DNA from: RGIG2094 sp045660065 | GTDB taxonomy: Bacteria; Bacillota; Clostridia; RGIG6154 | Assembly (NCBI GenBank): GCA_045660065.1 | Contig: JAZRDC010000118.1 | Coordinates: forward strand, 1-34,638 | Direction of reading: 5' to 3' | Length of the DNA: 34,638 nucleotides | Shown here: positions 8,292 through 16,065 of the stretch, one piece after another | Position numbering within the stretch: the stretch's first letter is position 1 | Layout: the number at the start of each line of letters is the position of its first letter | Program-made: the position numbers and the translations under genes | The notes under the pieces: generated by a model | The model's input: the letters and a program-made list of their open reading frames with translations, nothing else | What the model was told of the DNA's origin: nothing | Database searches by the model: none

Positions 8292-8515
8292 ATAAGTACC
8301 AAACAAACCTATTTGTAGACGTTTGTGTTAAAATACGGATACTTTTTGTTTTTTTGCTTTTTTTATTATGGGTTTTATGGTAAAATAAAATTATAAAATA
8401 CCTGGAGTGAATTATATTGAAAAATATTATTGAAAAAAGCGACAATACTACATATATTTTAAATACCGGTTACTGGATTTACCAGAAGGAAGAACTCAAT
8501 ACCCAAGAGCATACT
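8292..8515 (+). repeat. Inverted repeat of AraC 5' region, right copy
   Basis: This is the intact-side partner of 452-675. It comprises the upstream region and first 33 codons of the AraC gene, and it is conserved over about 220 bp in inverted orientation. The segment holds a -10-like TAAAAT at 8381-8386 without a good -35 box, as is common at activator-dependent promoters, and a conserved distal block GTACCAAACAAACCTATTTGTAGAC that is a candidate regulator site. Confidence 0.85.
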
Positions 8516-9271
8516 CACGAGTTTATTGAGATGGTATATACATTTGCAGGAAGTGGAGTACATATTGTAAATGGGATAAGATATACAGTGAAAAAAGGTG
8601 ATCTTTTGTTTCTGAATTACAACTGTACCCATGCTGTGGAAACTGATGGAGGACTTGAGTTGGCAAACATTATGTTCAAACTTGAGTATATTGATTTAAA
8701 CCTTAAAAATGGTGGCAATGTTTTTTCACTTCTGGACACAGATAATTTTTCAGATTTTCAGAATATGATTAATAAAGATAACTGCAAAATTCACTTTTCC
8801 TTTGATGAGCGAGAAGAATTTGAAATGCTTTTAAAAAGAACAATAAAAGAACAAAATAGTCCTATTGCAGGAAGTGATTTCTTGATAAAATCAATGCTTA
8901 ACCAAATTCTTGTACTAATTTTCAGAAAAATGGACTTTGAACTTGCAGACAACTTACCAATAAATGCAGAATTGCTGAAATTTATAAAAAACAACTGCAA
9001 TAAAAATCTGAAACTTAAAGACATATCCAACAAAAACTATTACAGTTCTTCCTACTTAAGTTCACAATTTAAAGAGTATACAGGCGTAAGTTTTACGGAA
9101 TATGTTATAAATTGCCGTATAGAAAGAGCAATGGAACTGCTTGAAAAAACCACAAAACCCATTGAAAACATTATGACAGAGTGTGGTTTTTCCAACAGAA
9201 CAAGATTTTTTAAAAAATTTAAGGATAAAACAGGCACAACGCCTTTTAAGTACAGACAATCTTTTAAATAA
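8417..9271 (+). CDS. AraC-family transcriptional regulator with cupin sensor domain
   Basis: 284 residues starting at TTG 8417, with CTGGAGTG just upstream. The N-terminal half is a cupin sensor (EHTHEFIEMVYTFAGSGVHI, GIRYTVKKGDLLFLN). The C-terminal ~100 residues contain the two AraC helix-turn-helix units: KLKDISNKNYYSSSYLSSQF and ENIMTECGFSNRTRFFKKF with the closing GTTPFKYRQ. The same start context is found in the truncated copy at 428-550, supporting the TTG start. It lies at the end of the cassette and probably controls it; its upstream block recurs before the first cassette gene. Confidence 0.9.
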   Translation: MKNIIEKSDNTTYILNTGYWIYQKEELNTQEHTHEFIEMVYTFAGSGVHIVNGIRYTVKKGDLLFLNYNCTHAVETDGGLELANIMFKLEYIDLNLKNGGNVFSLLDTDNFSDFQNMINKDNCKIHFSFDEREEFEMLLKRTIKEQNSPIAGSDFLIKSMLNQILVLIFRKMDFELADNLPINAELLKFIKNNCNKNLKLKDISNKNYYSSSYLSSQFKEYTGVSFTEYVINCRIERAMELLEKTTKPIENIMTECGFSNRTRFFKKFKDKTGTTPFKYRQSFK

Positions 9272-9571
9272 CACCTACCGCGGATGCACTCAAAAATTCG
9301 CACGCGTTCACGCACCGCACACCTCGGGTTCGTTCTGATTCTATCAAAAAACAATATCTCTTGTGACAAATGGTTCTTCGGGCACTACCACAAAGATGTG
9401 GTAGTAGATGATTTAAAAACATTATGAAAATGAATAGGACTGAATCCTGCTTTGTTTGCTATGGTTTTAAGTGATCACTTTGAGTTAATTATCCCACGCA
9501 GGCATAAACCAGTCAAAATTCTTCTGTTTCACTCAATTTTCACAAAAAAATAAAACCGCCTTAAGCCTTGG
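9272..9571. other. Non-coding stretch with a GC-rich island and a hairpin
   Basis: About 300 bp without a supported gene. Positions 9277-9340 (CGCGGATGCACTC... CACACCTCGGGTTCG) are much richer in GC than their surroundings. A perfect 9-bp hairpin (9384-9392/9397-9405) follows the AraC gene but has no T-run. A second stem, CCGCCTTA.AGCC with GGCTGTAAGGCGG (9556-9583), leads into the 97-bp repeat. Confidence 0.4.
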
Positions 9572-9667
9572 GGCTGTAAGGCGGAAGTGGTTCTCCTTAA
9601 ATTACTAAGTTCGGTGAAATTATGAATCAGTTAAACGAACTCAAAGACAAGAAAAAGTTTTATTAAA
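9572..9667 (+). repeat. 97-bp micro-ORF repeat, copy 1
   Basis: First of three copies (others 23788-23884 and 24549-24645). Shared core: GGCTGTAAGGCGGAAGTG, then CTCCTTAAATTACTAAGTTC, then GGTGAAATT and the micro-ORF. The similarity ends right after the micro-ORF stop. Confidence 0.88.
9622..9666 (+). CDS. 14-residue micro-ORF, copy 1
   Basis: ATG 9622 to TAA 9664-9666 encodes MNQLNELKDKKKFY. A GGTGAAATT precedes the ATG at plausible spacing, and an in-frame TAA lies 24 bases upstream of the ATG, so the peptide is not the tail of a longer frame. Compared with the other two copies this one has base changes (AAT/AAC, CTC/TTA, AAG/AAA, TTT/TTC, TAT/TAC) that all leave the peptide unchanged. Function unknown. 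Whether it is translated cannot be told from sequence alone. Confidence 0.45.
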   Translation: MNQLNELKDKKKFY

Positions 9668-9731
9668 TAAATATCCACCCGCTATTGAAGTGAACCCCAT
9701 TTAGTTCACTATCGCATAGTTTTCTTTATAC

Positions 9732-9763
9732 AAAAAGTGGCTGACAAATGTCAGCCACTTTTT
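9732..9763. terminator. Bidirectional terminator at the end of the methylaspartate operon
   Basis: Perfect 15-bp inverted repeat (9732-9746/9749-9763) with A-rich and T-rich flanks on both strands. It overlaps the stop codon of the ammonia-lyase gene (9762-9764) and ends that minus-strand operon. A smaller stem, AGTGAAC/GTTCACT, lies at 9689-9710. Confidence 0.88.
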
Positions 9764-11021
9764 ACTTCTTAAGATTTTTCTTTGCTTGTCTCATAGCCAG
9801 GATACGATTCATTTCGTTATAAACTATCATATATCCTTCATCAACACCCATACCCGGTTTTGCAAGAATCTGAACAGGCTGTGTTGCCATAGCGCAGTGA
9901 ACACACACCTGTGCACTACGGTCAGTTTCGTTACATGTACCGCCCTGATAAGCACCGATTCCCTTTTCTTTGCAGTAAAGCACCGCTTCAATAGTATTAT
10001 TGATACCACCAAGGTCAGGGGTCTTAATCTGTACCATATGACCTGCTTTGTTATCGGCAAAAAGTTTTATATCTTCAAGTGTATTGCACCATTCATCTGC
10101 AACAAGCTCTACGTCGCAGTTTCTGTCATCAAGTTCTTTTGTAAGGGCTGCCAACGCTGTAAGCTGTGTTTCTCTGTCACAATCGCAGTCCATAGGTCCT
10201 TCAATACGAATTTTAAAAGGCTTTGCAATTTTGCCGATTTCTTCTATATAATCCGCCATTGCCTTATAGTTGTTATTGCCAAAAGCTGCACCGATTGTAC
10301 CATACACATCTATGTGCATAACAGGAGAATAATTTTCATCTGAACGGAAGTTTAAAATACGATCACGGAGCCATGCTACATATTCTTTAAGCTTTCCACC
10401 ATCTCTACCAAGTTTTGTATCAACATTGTTGATAAGAGCATGTGGGAGAACCTGCGCACCCTTGATAATCATTTTGTCTGAGTTATCATAACGGTCATCA
10501 CCTGACTGGGTAAAAATCGGAATTGGTGTTTCTGATACATTGCATCCGTATTCATCAGCTACAACTTCACACATCATTCTTCCTGTTGCCTTTGCAACTG
10601 CATCTAAAATTGCCTGAGATATACCATAACGGATAGCAGTATGAAGGCGCTTGCCATCAACCGTAATTGCTTCCATCATTTTGCATAAATCACGGAAATT
10701 GTCAGCCTCTTTGCCAACAAGTTCAGGTTTAATATATTTATCAATAACCGGTATAAAATCTGCCGCAAGGAACAACGGATCTCTTCCGCCTGCGCCTGAA
10801 TACTGAACAGCAGCACAATCGCCATAAGCAACCTGTCCATCTTCCAAAACCAACATAACAGAAATAGACTCCCCTGCCTGACGAACAGCACTGAATCCAT
10901 CTGTTACCGGTGCGCCTGTATAAAATACACCATCGTGGCCTGCCCCCTGTTTAATAGCACGCTGGTCATCGAAATAAAAACCTGTACGACCTTGTGAACA
11001 AACAACATCTATAATTTTCAT
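9762..11021 (-). CDS. mal: Methylaspartate ammonia-lyase
   Basis: Converts (2S,3S)-3-methylaspartate to mesaconate and ammonia, the second step of the methylaspartate route. The 419-residue enolase-superfamily protein (about 413 in Clostridium tetanomorphum) has QGRTGFYFDDQ at the N-terminus and the catalytic His194 in VLPHALINN. The other base is Lys333 in VQIKTPDLGG, aligning with Lys331 of the known enzyme. Metal ligands are Asp238 in MHIDVYG, Glu274 in IRIEGP and Asp309 in VADEW. It is the last gene of the operon, 17 bp after the mutase E subunit, and ends in a strong terminator. Confidence 0.97.
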   Translation of the reverse strand: MKIIDVVCSQGRTGFYFDDQRAIKQGAGHDGVFYTGAPVTDGFSAVRQAGESISVMLVLEDGQVAYGDCAAVQYSGAGGRDPLFLAADFIPVIDKYIKPELVGKEADNFRDLCKMMEAITVDGKRLHTAIRYGISQAILDAVAKATGRMMCEVVADEYGCNVSETPIPIFTQSGDDRYDNSDKMIIKGAQVLPHALINNVDTKLGRDGGKLKEYVAWLRDRILNFRSDENYSPVMHIDVYGTIGAAFGNNNYKAMADYIEEIGKIAKPFKIRIEGPMDCDCDRETQLTALAALTKELDDRNCDVELVADEWCNTLEDIKLFADNKAGHMVQIKTPDLGGINNTIEAVLYCKEKGIGAYQGGTCNETDRSAQVCVHCAMATQPVQILAKPGMGVDEGYMIVYNEMNRILAMRQAKKNLKK

Positions 11022-11038
11022 AATACATTTCTCCTATA

Positions 11039-12490
11039 TCAATATTTTGGTCTTCCAACCAAGCGGCCCTTACCGATAGCATACACATCATCAATTACCA
11101 TCTGGAATGATGCTTTGCGGTTTTCAGCCTTTGCGCGTTCTTCAATTTTTCCTTTATGGAAATCAATAAGATCCTGACTGAACGGAAGATTTCCTGTGTT
11201 TAAAATACGAACTGCACCATCGTTATCACGGCAAGGCAACATTTTACCTGCGTTTGCACGGCAAGGAGCAAAAGGAACATCTAAAACACCCGCTTCAACA
11301 CCACGGCACACACCAACTGCTATATCACCATTACCAAGTTCAAAACATTTATCAACAATAGCACGGGTTTCTAAGCGAATTATTTCTTTTTCCTGCTCTA
11401 AATTATCTGAATGGAATGTCTGGTCTGAGAGCATATTTACTACCTGCTTTGTGCAACGAAGCCCCTGTGCATTTGCTTCCATTGTAGGAATACCAACCGC
11501 TTCATGAGGTGTTTTAACAATTACTTTAGTTGCCTTTGACAACGCTGCAATAAGGCTTCCTGAGGAAATTACACCAAATGCCTTTGCTTCATCGGCAGGG
11601 AAACCACCCATCCACTGATGAAGAACAGTAGTAACTTCAACATCTTTGTATCCGTATTTATTTAAATATTCATCGGTTAATTCCTGCAATGTGCGGATAG
11701 CCGCAATATCCTGTACAAGATTTCCGCACTGGCCATAACCAACAGTTATGTTTTTAACACCCTGTTCAGCCGCAAGTAATGCTTCGATAATTGCAGCCGC
11801 GTGAGAAATACAAGGCGGAACTAAAGTGCCTGTTAAAGGTCCGTATGGTTCACGGTTGATAGAAACGCCCATTTCTTCATAAATACCAGTCAGGCGGTCA
11901 ACATACTGCCAGTCGCTGATTGTTCTTTCCATAGGAATATTTTTGCAGTATGGAAGATTATATGAAATGCCGCCCCCTTCATAACTTGTAAAACCACCGG
12001 CATATGTAATTTCTGTTAAAAGTCTTGCATCGGGAGTTCCGTGGCGCACCTGCATAGGAACATTTACACTCTCAATAACCTGACGGCACTTTGCTACACC
12101 GTGATTAACCGCAGGAAAGCCGTTTAGCATAGCTCTTTCCAGACGCAACGATTCTGCTATACCATTTTCCGCTTCTTCATATCGATTTTGTCTTGTGTAA
12201 CTATCAATAGTTGATGGCAACAAATCTGCCTCTCCGTGCTGCTCAAGATACTGCATAAGTTTTATGTGTTCTTCTACAACAGGAACACCAGCGCGAGGCT
12301 GCACCAATGTACGGTTATTGCGTTTTGCTTCTAAAAGTTTTTTAGAAAATTTTCTGGACTCAGGCATAGCCTTGTGATATGCAACTGCCTCTTCAAGATC
12401 CACATCTTTTCCTGTAGGCCACTGCATCAAAACTTCCTGTCTTAAACGATTAAATTCGCCATCAGAAATACGTTTATTTCGAATATCCAT
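11039..12490 (-). CDS. glmE: Glutamate mutase epsilon subunit
   Basis: Catalytic TIM-barrel subunit of adenosylcobalamin-dependent glutamate mutase, which interconverts glutamate and 3-methylaspartate. From ATG 12490 the protein is 483 residues, the length of the C. cochlearium enzyme. The three arginines that hold the substrate carboxylates fall at exactly the known numbers: Arg66 in VQPRAG, Arg100 in SYTRQNR and Arg149 in MQVRHGTP, with Glu171 in TSYEGGG. ATG 12490 is preferred to TTG 12499 because GGAG lies ten bases before it. The 5' end overlaps glmL by 17 bp. Confidence 0.97.
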   Translation of the reverse strand: MDIRNKRISDGEFNRLRQEVLMQWPTGKDVDLEEAVAYHKAMPESRKFSKKLLEAKRNNRTLVQPRAGVPVVEEHIKLMQYLEQHGEADLLPSTIDSYTRQNRYEEAENGIAESLRLERAMLNGFPAVNHGVAKCRQVIESVNVPMQVRHGTPDARLLTEITYAGGFTSYEGGGISYNLPYCKNIPMERTISDWQYVDRLTGIYEEMGVSINREPYGPLTGTLVPPCISHAAAIIEALLAAEQGVKNITVGYGQCGNLVQDIAAIRTLQELTDEYLNKYGYKDVEVTTVLHQWMGGFPADEAKAFGVISSGSLIAALSKATKVIVKTPHEAVGIPTMEANAQGLRCTKQVVNMLSDQTFHSDNLEQEKEIIRLETRAIVDKCFELGNGDIAVGVCRGVEAGVLDVPFAPCRANAGKMLPCRDNDGAVRILNTGNLPFSQDLIDFHKGKIEERAKAENRKASFQMVIDDVYAIGKGRLVGRPKY

Positions 12491-13865
12491 GGTATTCAAG
12501 CTCCTTTTTCATAATTCGTAAGGCTGTTTTGGGGTAATAAGATGATAAAAGTCCCATTGCAGCCAAAATATATGTTCTATCTACCCACACATCAGCGCTT
12601 TTTGGTCTGAGTGATGCGGGATTTTTTTGTGAGTAAAGGGCATGCGAGGCTATTTCCTCGGTCCTTTTTGTATGTATAAGGCTACCGCCTGTAATTACAA
12701 TTTGTTTTACCTTTGTAAGATTTTTACCCTCCTGCACAAAGGTCTGTCCCATCATTGTATATGTTTCTGATATGGTTCCTGCATGGCGGGTAACAGCTTC
12801 ATCAATAGCACACGATGCCAGTGCAAAATCAAGTGCTTCTAATTCTTTTTCACCATTCGGTAACTTGTCCGTATTTGCTTTTAAGTCTTCTATCAGTTCT
12901 ATTGCCCTTTCTTGTGAAAGTCCCGAAAGATGACATATGTTTTCTATTCCTTTAGCATCCACAATTCCCTGAATACTGTACCTCATACCTATGTCGCCTT
13001 CCACCGTACGCTTTGCGTATGGTTCAGGAAGCCCTTTATAAACTGTGTTCATATGCTCCGGCATCCCATCAGCAATAGAATAAACATCTGTTGTTGCACC
13101 GCCCACATCAACAGCAATCAGTTCACCGATTCCTGTTTCATCTTCATATCCGTTTGCAAGCAATTCCATAGCCTGAAGCACCGCCGACGGTGTTGGCATC
13201 ATTATATCAGAAAGAAGGTTTGTTACCTTACTTAATCCTTTAGCCTGTATGATACGATTTAAAAATATCTCTCTGATCTTTTTTTGTGTAGGCTCTATCT
13301 GCAAAACTCCAAATTTAGGCATTACATTAGGGCAGGAATAAACCTCTTTTCCTTCAAGTATTTTAAGACACTGGCTTTCTGCCGTGCGATTGCCGGCAAA
13401 CACAATCGGGAATTTCGAATTCATATTTGCAAGCATCGTTGCGTTGTGAATAATACACTCTTTATTTCCGCCATCTGTTCCGCCCACAAGCAAAAATATA
13501 TCAGGATTGATTTTTTCAATTTCCTCTATATCACTTTCGGTTAATTCAAACGCATAAACACCCACTGCTTTTGCTCCGGCGCCGAGACTTGCAAGTTTTG
13601 CAGCCTCACCGGTAAGTTCAGGAACAAGTCCGCTTGTAACCATGCGAAGTCCTCCTGCCGCAGATGAACACGCATAACAGGCATCATACTTAATCTTCCC
13701 GGTTTTTTGCTCTAAAATTTTAAGTCCTTCGCCCAGCCCGTCATTTATATCTGTCTGCACCGTCGTGTACGAAGCACAGGTTGCAAGTATTTCTTCCTTT
13801 TCTATGTCCACAGCCGTAAGTTTTGTATATGTACTGCCAAAATCAATCAGCAAAACATTGCTCAT
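12474..13865 (-). CDS. glmL: GlmL/MutL, ASKHA-fold accessory protein of glutamate mutase
   Basis: 463 residues, matching MutL of C. tetanomorphum (about 462). The N-terminal LIDFGSTYTKLTAVD is the phosphate-binding loop of actin-like ATPases and VDVGGATTDVYS (about residue 255) is the second phosphate loop. The family is always found between the two mutase genes and is thought to protect or reactivate the coenzyme-B12 mutase, although this has not been proven. Its start overlaps the glmS stop in a TAATG arrangement and its end overlaps glmE, so the three are translationally coupled. It is unrelated to the DNA-repair MutL. Confidence 0.95.
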   Translation of the reverse strand: MSNVLLIDFGSTYTKLTAVDIEKEEILATCASYTTVQTDINDGLGEGLKILEQKTGKIKYDACYACSSAAGGLRMVTSGLVPELTGEAAKLASLGAGAKAVGVYAFELTESDIEEIEKINPDIFLLVGGTDGGNKECIIHNATMLANMNSKFPIVFAGNRTAESQCLKILEGKEVYSCPNVMPKFGVLQIEPTQKKIREIFLNRIIQAKGLSKVTNLLSDIMMPTPSAVLQAMELLANGYEDETGIGELIAVDVGGATTDVYSIADGMPEHMNTVYKGLPEPYAKRTVEGDIGMRYSIQGIVDAKGIENICHLSGLSQERAIELIEDLKANTDKLPNGEKELEALDFALASCAIDEAVTRHAGTISETYTMMGQTFVQEGKNLTKVKQIVITGGSLIHTKRTEEIASHALYSQKNPASLRPKSADVWVDRTYILAAMGLLSSYYPKTALRIMKKELEYHGYSK

Positions 13866-14296
13866 TAATTTTCACCATCCGTATCAAGAAGTTCGTGAAG
13901 TGCTTCAATGGTTGTTTCAGGTGATGTTCCCGGTGGGAATGCTCTGTCAAATCCCATTGCTTTGAAGCGTTTTTCAACATCTTCAAACTTTTGTTTGCCA
14001 ATAACAATATTTCCACCTACAAGCAAAGGAATCCCTTTAAGCCCTGCTTCATCACACTTTTCACGCATACCACGACAATCAAGCTCACCTTGTCCGTAAA
14101 GAGAAGATATAACAATAGCATCTGCTCCGGATTCAATGGCCGCTGCAATATATTCTTCCTGAGAAACCATAACACCAAGGTTTACTACTTCAAAGCCGGC
14201 TTCTGTAAAAGCGTGGTATAAAATTTTGTTGCCAACAGCATGAACATCAGCACCAATAACGCCGATGACCAATACTTTTTTCTCCTTATTACTCAT
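13865..14296 (-). CDS. glmS: Glutamate mutase sigma subunit (B12-binding)
   Basis: 143 residues with the base-off cobalamin motif D-x-H-x-x-G as Asp17, His19 and Gly22 in GVIGADVHAVGNK; His19 corresponds to His16, the lower cobalt ligand of the C. tetanomorphum protein. The rest of the Rossmann-like domain is present: SSLYGQGELDCRGMREKCDE, then GGNIVIGKQKFEDVEKRF. It is the first gene of the operon, behind a clear promoter and GAGG ribosome site. No cobalamin riboswitch fits in the short leader. Not to be confused with the glucosamine synthase also called glmS. Confidence 0.97.
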   Translation of the reverse strand: MSNKEKKVLVIGVIGADVHAVGNKILYHAFTEAGFEVVNLGVMVSQEEYIAAAIESGADAIVISSLYGQGELDCRGMREKCDEAGLKGIPLLVGGNIVIGKQKFEDVEKRFKAMGFDRAFPPGTSPETTIEALHELLDTDGEN

Positions 14297-14335
14297 ATTA
14301 ATACCTCATTAACATTATTTCATAGATGTTCTATG

Positions 14336-14351
14336 ATTGTTATATACCTAT
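14336..14351. promoter_or_regulatory. Candidate GntR operator at the glutamate mutase promoter
   Basis: ATTGTTATATACCTAT shares its first 11 bases with the perfect palindrome at the GntR promoter. It lies immediately downstream of the -10 box, where bound repressor would block transcription. Confidence 0.55.
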
Positions 14352-14380
14352 ATAATACAATGTGATATATCATTTGTCAA
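14352..14380 (-). promoter_or_regulatory. Sigma-A promoter of the glutamate mutase operon
   Basis: On the minus strand, TTGACA (14375-14380), a 17-bp spacer and TATTAT (14352-14357). The leader to the glmS start is about 50 bases. Confidence 0.8.
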
Positions 14381-14413
14381 GAAAAAATAAGCGTTTATAA
14401 CATTTTTTTACAT

Positions 14414-15391
14414 TTATATGGTTTTTTCATCACGTATCTTTTTTATTTTGGTTTCGAGATATAAAACAGAACCCTCGTCCATTTCGTAATTACATTCAAC
14501 CACGTTACCTTTAAACCTTGATATCGCTTTAACAGCATCAGCATCGAAATATTTTTCATAATTTTTAGGAACAAGAACCGTGTCTTTTCCCTTAAGATAT
14601 TTTTCAATTTCCCGGCTGTCGGCCATTATAAAAGGATTGCTTAACACAATGCCTTCAGCATACATTTCACAGGTGTTATATATAAGTTCCGCAAAGCGAA
14701 CACTATATCCTACAATGCCAACTTTTTCACCCGTACGGAATTTAATAATGTGTGACAAGCATCTCGCAGAAGGTCTTAGTGCAACACGTGCTATTCTTTT
14801 TTTCTCAGGAACAATCCCTTCTAAATATTCAGAGTGCAACGCCGTTGTAACAATAAGATCAAAGTCCCCATTCAATTTATATGGATATTGTTTTATACTG
14901 TCAAAAGTATAAGAGTACAAATCAATCTCATCAATATGTCTGAGTTGTTCGGACATCTGCGAAAGGTTTTCGGGATTACATTCAACCACTGCCACTTTTA
15001 CATGTGACTCTTTCTGAGAATACTCACGAAGTTTAAGGTCTAAAAATATATTTATTTCAGGCGCCGATAACCCCATACCTTCCAGACGCTTAAGCATTTC
15101 ATCTATTGCAGCCATAGCCTGTTCTTTTCTGCTCCCTGAATTTACAGGCTGATATTTTACAAAAGTTCCTCTGCCCTGTATCTTTTCTATAAAACCAATA
15201 CGTTCGAGTTCATCATATGCTCTTTTAACAGTGCCTCTTGCAACACCAACCTCTTTTGTCATTTCGCAAACTGTCGGAAGCTGCTTACCGGGCGAAAGTT
15301 TACCATTTTTTATAGCCGTACAAATAACATCCACAAGCTGCTGATATATTGGAATATCCAGTTTGGTATTAACCTTATAAATAGATTCCAT
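14414..15391 (-). CDS. GntR-family regulator with ligand-binding-like C-terminal domain
   Basis: 325 residues from ATG 15391, chosen because AAGGGAG lies before it; an upstream in-frame ATG at 15442 precedes the -10 box and would lie outside the transcript. Residues 1-75 are a GntR winged helix (PIYQQLVDVICTAIKNGKLS and TVCEMTKEVGVARGTVKRAY). Residues about 100-325 resemble a periplasmic-binding or LacI-like sensor, with repeated beta-strand/helix units such as KVAVVECNPENLS and GEKVGIVGYSVRFAELI. It sits between the two pathway operons and has its own promoter with a palindromic operator, so it probably controls both and itself. The ligand is unknown; a pathway intermediate is likely. Confidence 0.85.
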   Translation of the reverse strand: MESIYKVNTKLDIPIYQQLVDVICTAIKNGKLSPGKQLPTVCEMTKEVGVARGTVKRAYDELERIGFIEKIQGRGTFVKYQPVNSGSRKEQAMAAIDEMLKRLEGMGLSAPEINIFLDLKLREYSQKESHVKVAVVECNPENLSQMSEQLRHIDEIDLYSYTFDSIKQYPYKLNGDFDLIVTTALHSEYLEGIVPEKKRIARVALRPSARCLSHIIKFRTGEKVGIVGYSVRFAELIYNTCEMYAEGIVLSNPFIMADSREIEKYLKGKDTVLVPKNYEKYFDADAVKAISRFKGNVVECNYEMDEGSVLYLETKIKKIRDEKTI

Positions 15392-15410
15392 TTTCTTTTC
15401 TCCCTTTACA

Positions 15411-15426
15411 ATTGTTATATAACAAT
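15411..15426. promoter_or_regulatory. Palindromic operator of the GntR gene
   Basis: Perfect 16-bp palindrome ATTGTTATATAACAAT overlapping the end of the -10 box of the regulator's own promoter. Related sequences overlap the glutamate mutase promoter (14336-14351) and the citD promoter (19531-19546). Confidence 0.7.
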
Positions 15427-15452
15427 TATATATCTTTTTCAAATTTTGTCAA
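15425..15452 (-). promoter_or_regulatory. Sigma-A promoter of the GntR gene
   Basis: On the minus strand, TTGACA (15447-15452), a 16-bp spacer and TATAAT (15425-15430), overlapped by the palindrome. Confidence 0.82.
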
Positions 15453-15470
15453 CACTCTTTGCAACAATTA

Positions 15471-15498
15471 AGACACGCCTTGGTAAAGCGTGCCTTTA
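15471..15498 (-). terminator. Hairpin after the mesaconase operon
   Basis: An 8-bp stem AGACACGC/GCGTGCCT (one G-T pair) with a 9-nt loop lies just past the stop of the mesaconase beta subunit. The following run is only weakly T-rich on the minus strand, so termination may be incomplete and could allow read-through into the GntR gene. Confidence 0.5.
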
Positions 15499-15501
15499 AA
15501 A

Positions 15502-16065
15502 TTACTTTTCCTTTTTTTGTGCAAGATAAGCTTTTCTTCCTGTTTCATAAAGATTATTTCCTTCACTGTCAATTATTACAATAGCAGGGAAATCTTCTAC
15601 TTCCAGTCTTCTGATTGCTTCTGCTCCAAGGTCATCATAGGCAATAACCTCAGCTTTTTTGATACACTTGCTAAGTAGCGCACCGCAACCGCCGATAGCT
15701 CCGAAATACACTGCGCCATGTTTTTTCATAGCTTCAATTACCTCAGGACCTCTTTTACCCTTACCAATCATACCTGTTTGTCCGATAGCAATCAGTTCAG
15801 GGCTGTAAGCATCCATACGATATGATGTAGTCGGCCCCGCAGAACCAATAGCCTGTCCCGGTTTTGCCGGTGTAGGACCTACAAAGTATATGATACTGTC
15901 TTTTACATCAAGCGGAAGTTCTTTGCCTTGTGCAACAAGTTCGCATAAACGTTTATGGGCAGCATCTCTGGCAGTATAAATCACACCTGATATCAAACAG
16001 CTGTCGCCTGCTTTTAATTTCCTTGCATCTTCACGGGTTAATGGTGTTTTAATAGAAATAGCCAT
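15502..16065 (-). CDS. Class I fumarase-type hydratase, beta subunit (mesaconase)
   Basis: 187 residues matching the C-terminal (beta) half of iron-sulfur class I fumarate hydratases: TPLTREDARKLKAGDSCLIS and IYTARDAAHKRL at the N-terminus, FVGPTPAKPGQAIGSAGPTT with the conserved Gly-rich substrate loop, and GAIGGCGALLSKCIKKAEV. In this operon it is expected to act as (S)-2-methylmalate dehydratase, hydrating mesaconate to (S)-citramalate. Sequence alone cannot separate mesaconase from fumarase; the neighbours decide. It begins directly after the alpha-subunit stop with no gap. Confidence 0.92.
   Translation of the reverse strand: MAISIKTPLTREDARKLKAGDSCLISGVIYTARDAAHKRLCELVAQGKELPLDVKDSIIYFVGPTPAKPGQAIGSAGPTTSYRMDAYSPELIAIGQTGMIGKGKRGPEVIEAMKKHGAVYFGAIGGCGALLSKCIKKAEVIAYDDLGAEAIRRLEVEDFPAIVIIDSEGNNLYETGRKAYLAQKKEK

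Noticed and set aside
9786..10343. A 185-codon + strand frame
   Set aside because: Antisense to methylaspartate ammonia-lyase, whose catalytic residues are all visible; no independent support.
12474..14296. DNA mismatch-repair genes mutS/mutL
   Set aside because: The names MutS/MutL were also used for glutamate mutase component S and its accessory protein; the B12 motif and ASKHA loops show they are not repair proteins.
14297..14350. A cobalamin riboswitch before the B12-dependent mutase
   Set aside because: The leader is only about 50 bases and has none of the conserved B12-box sequence.
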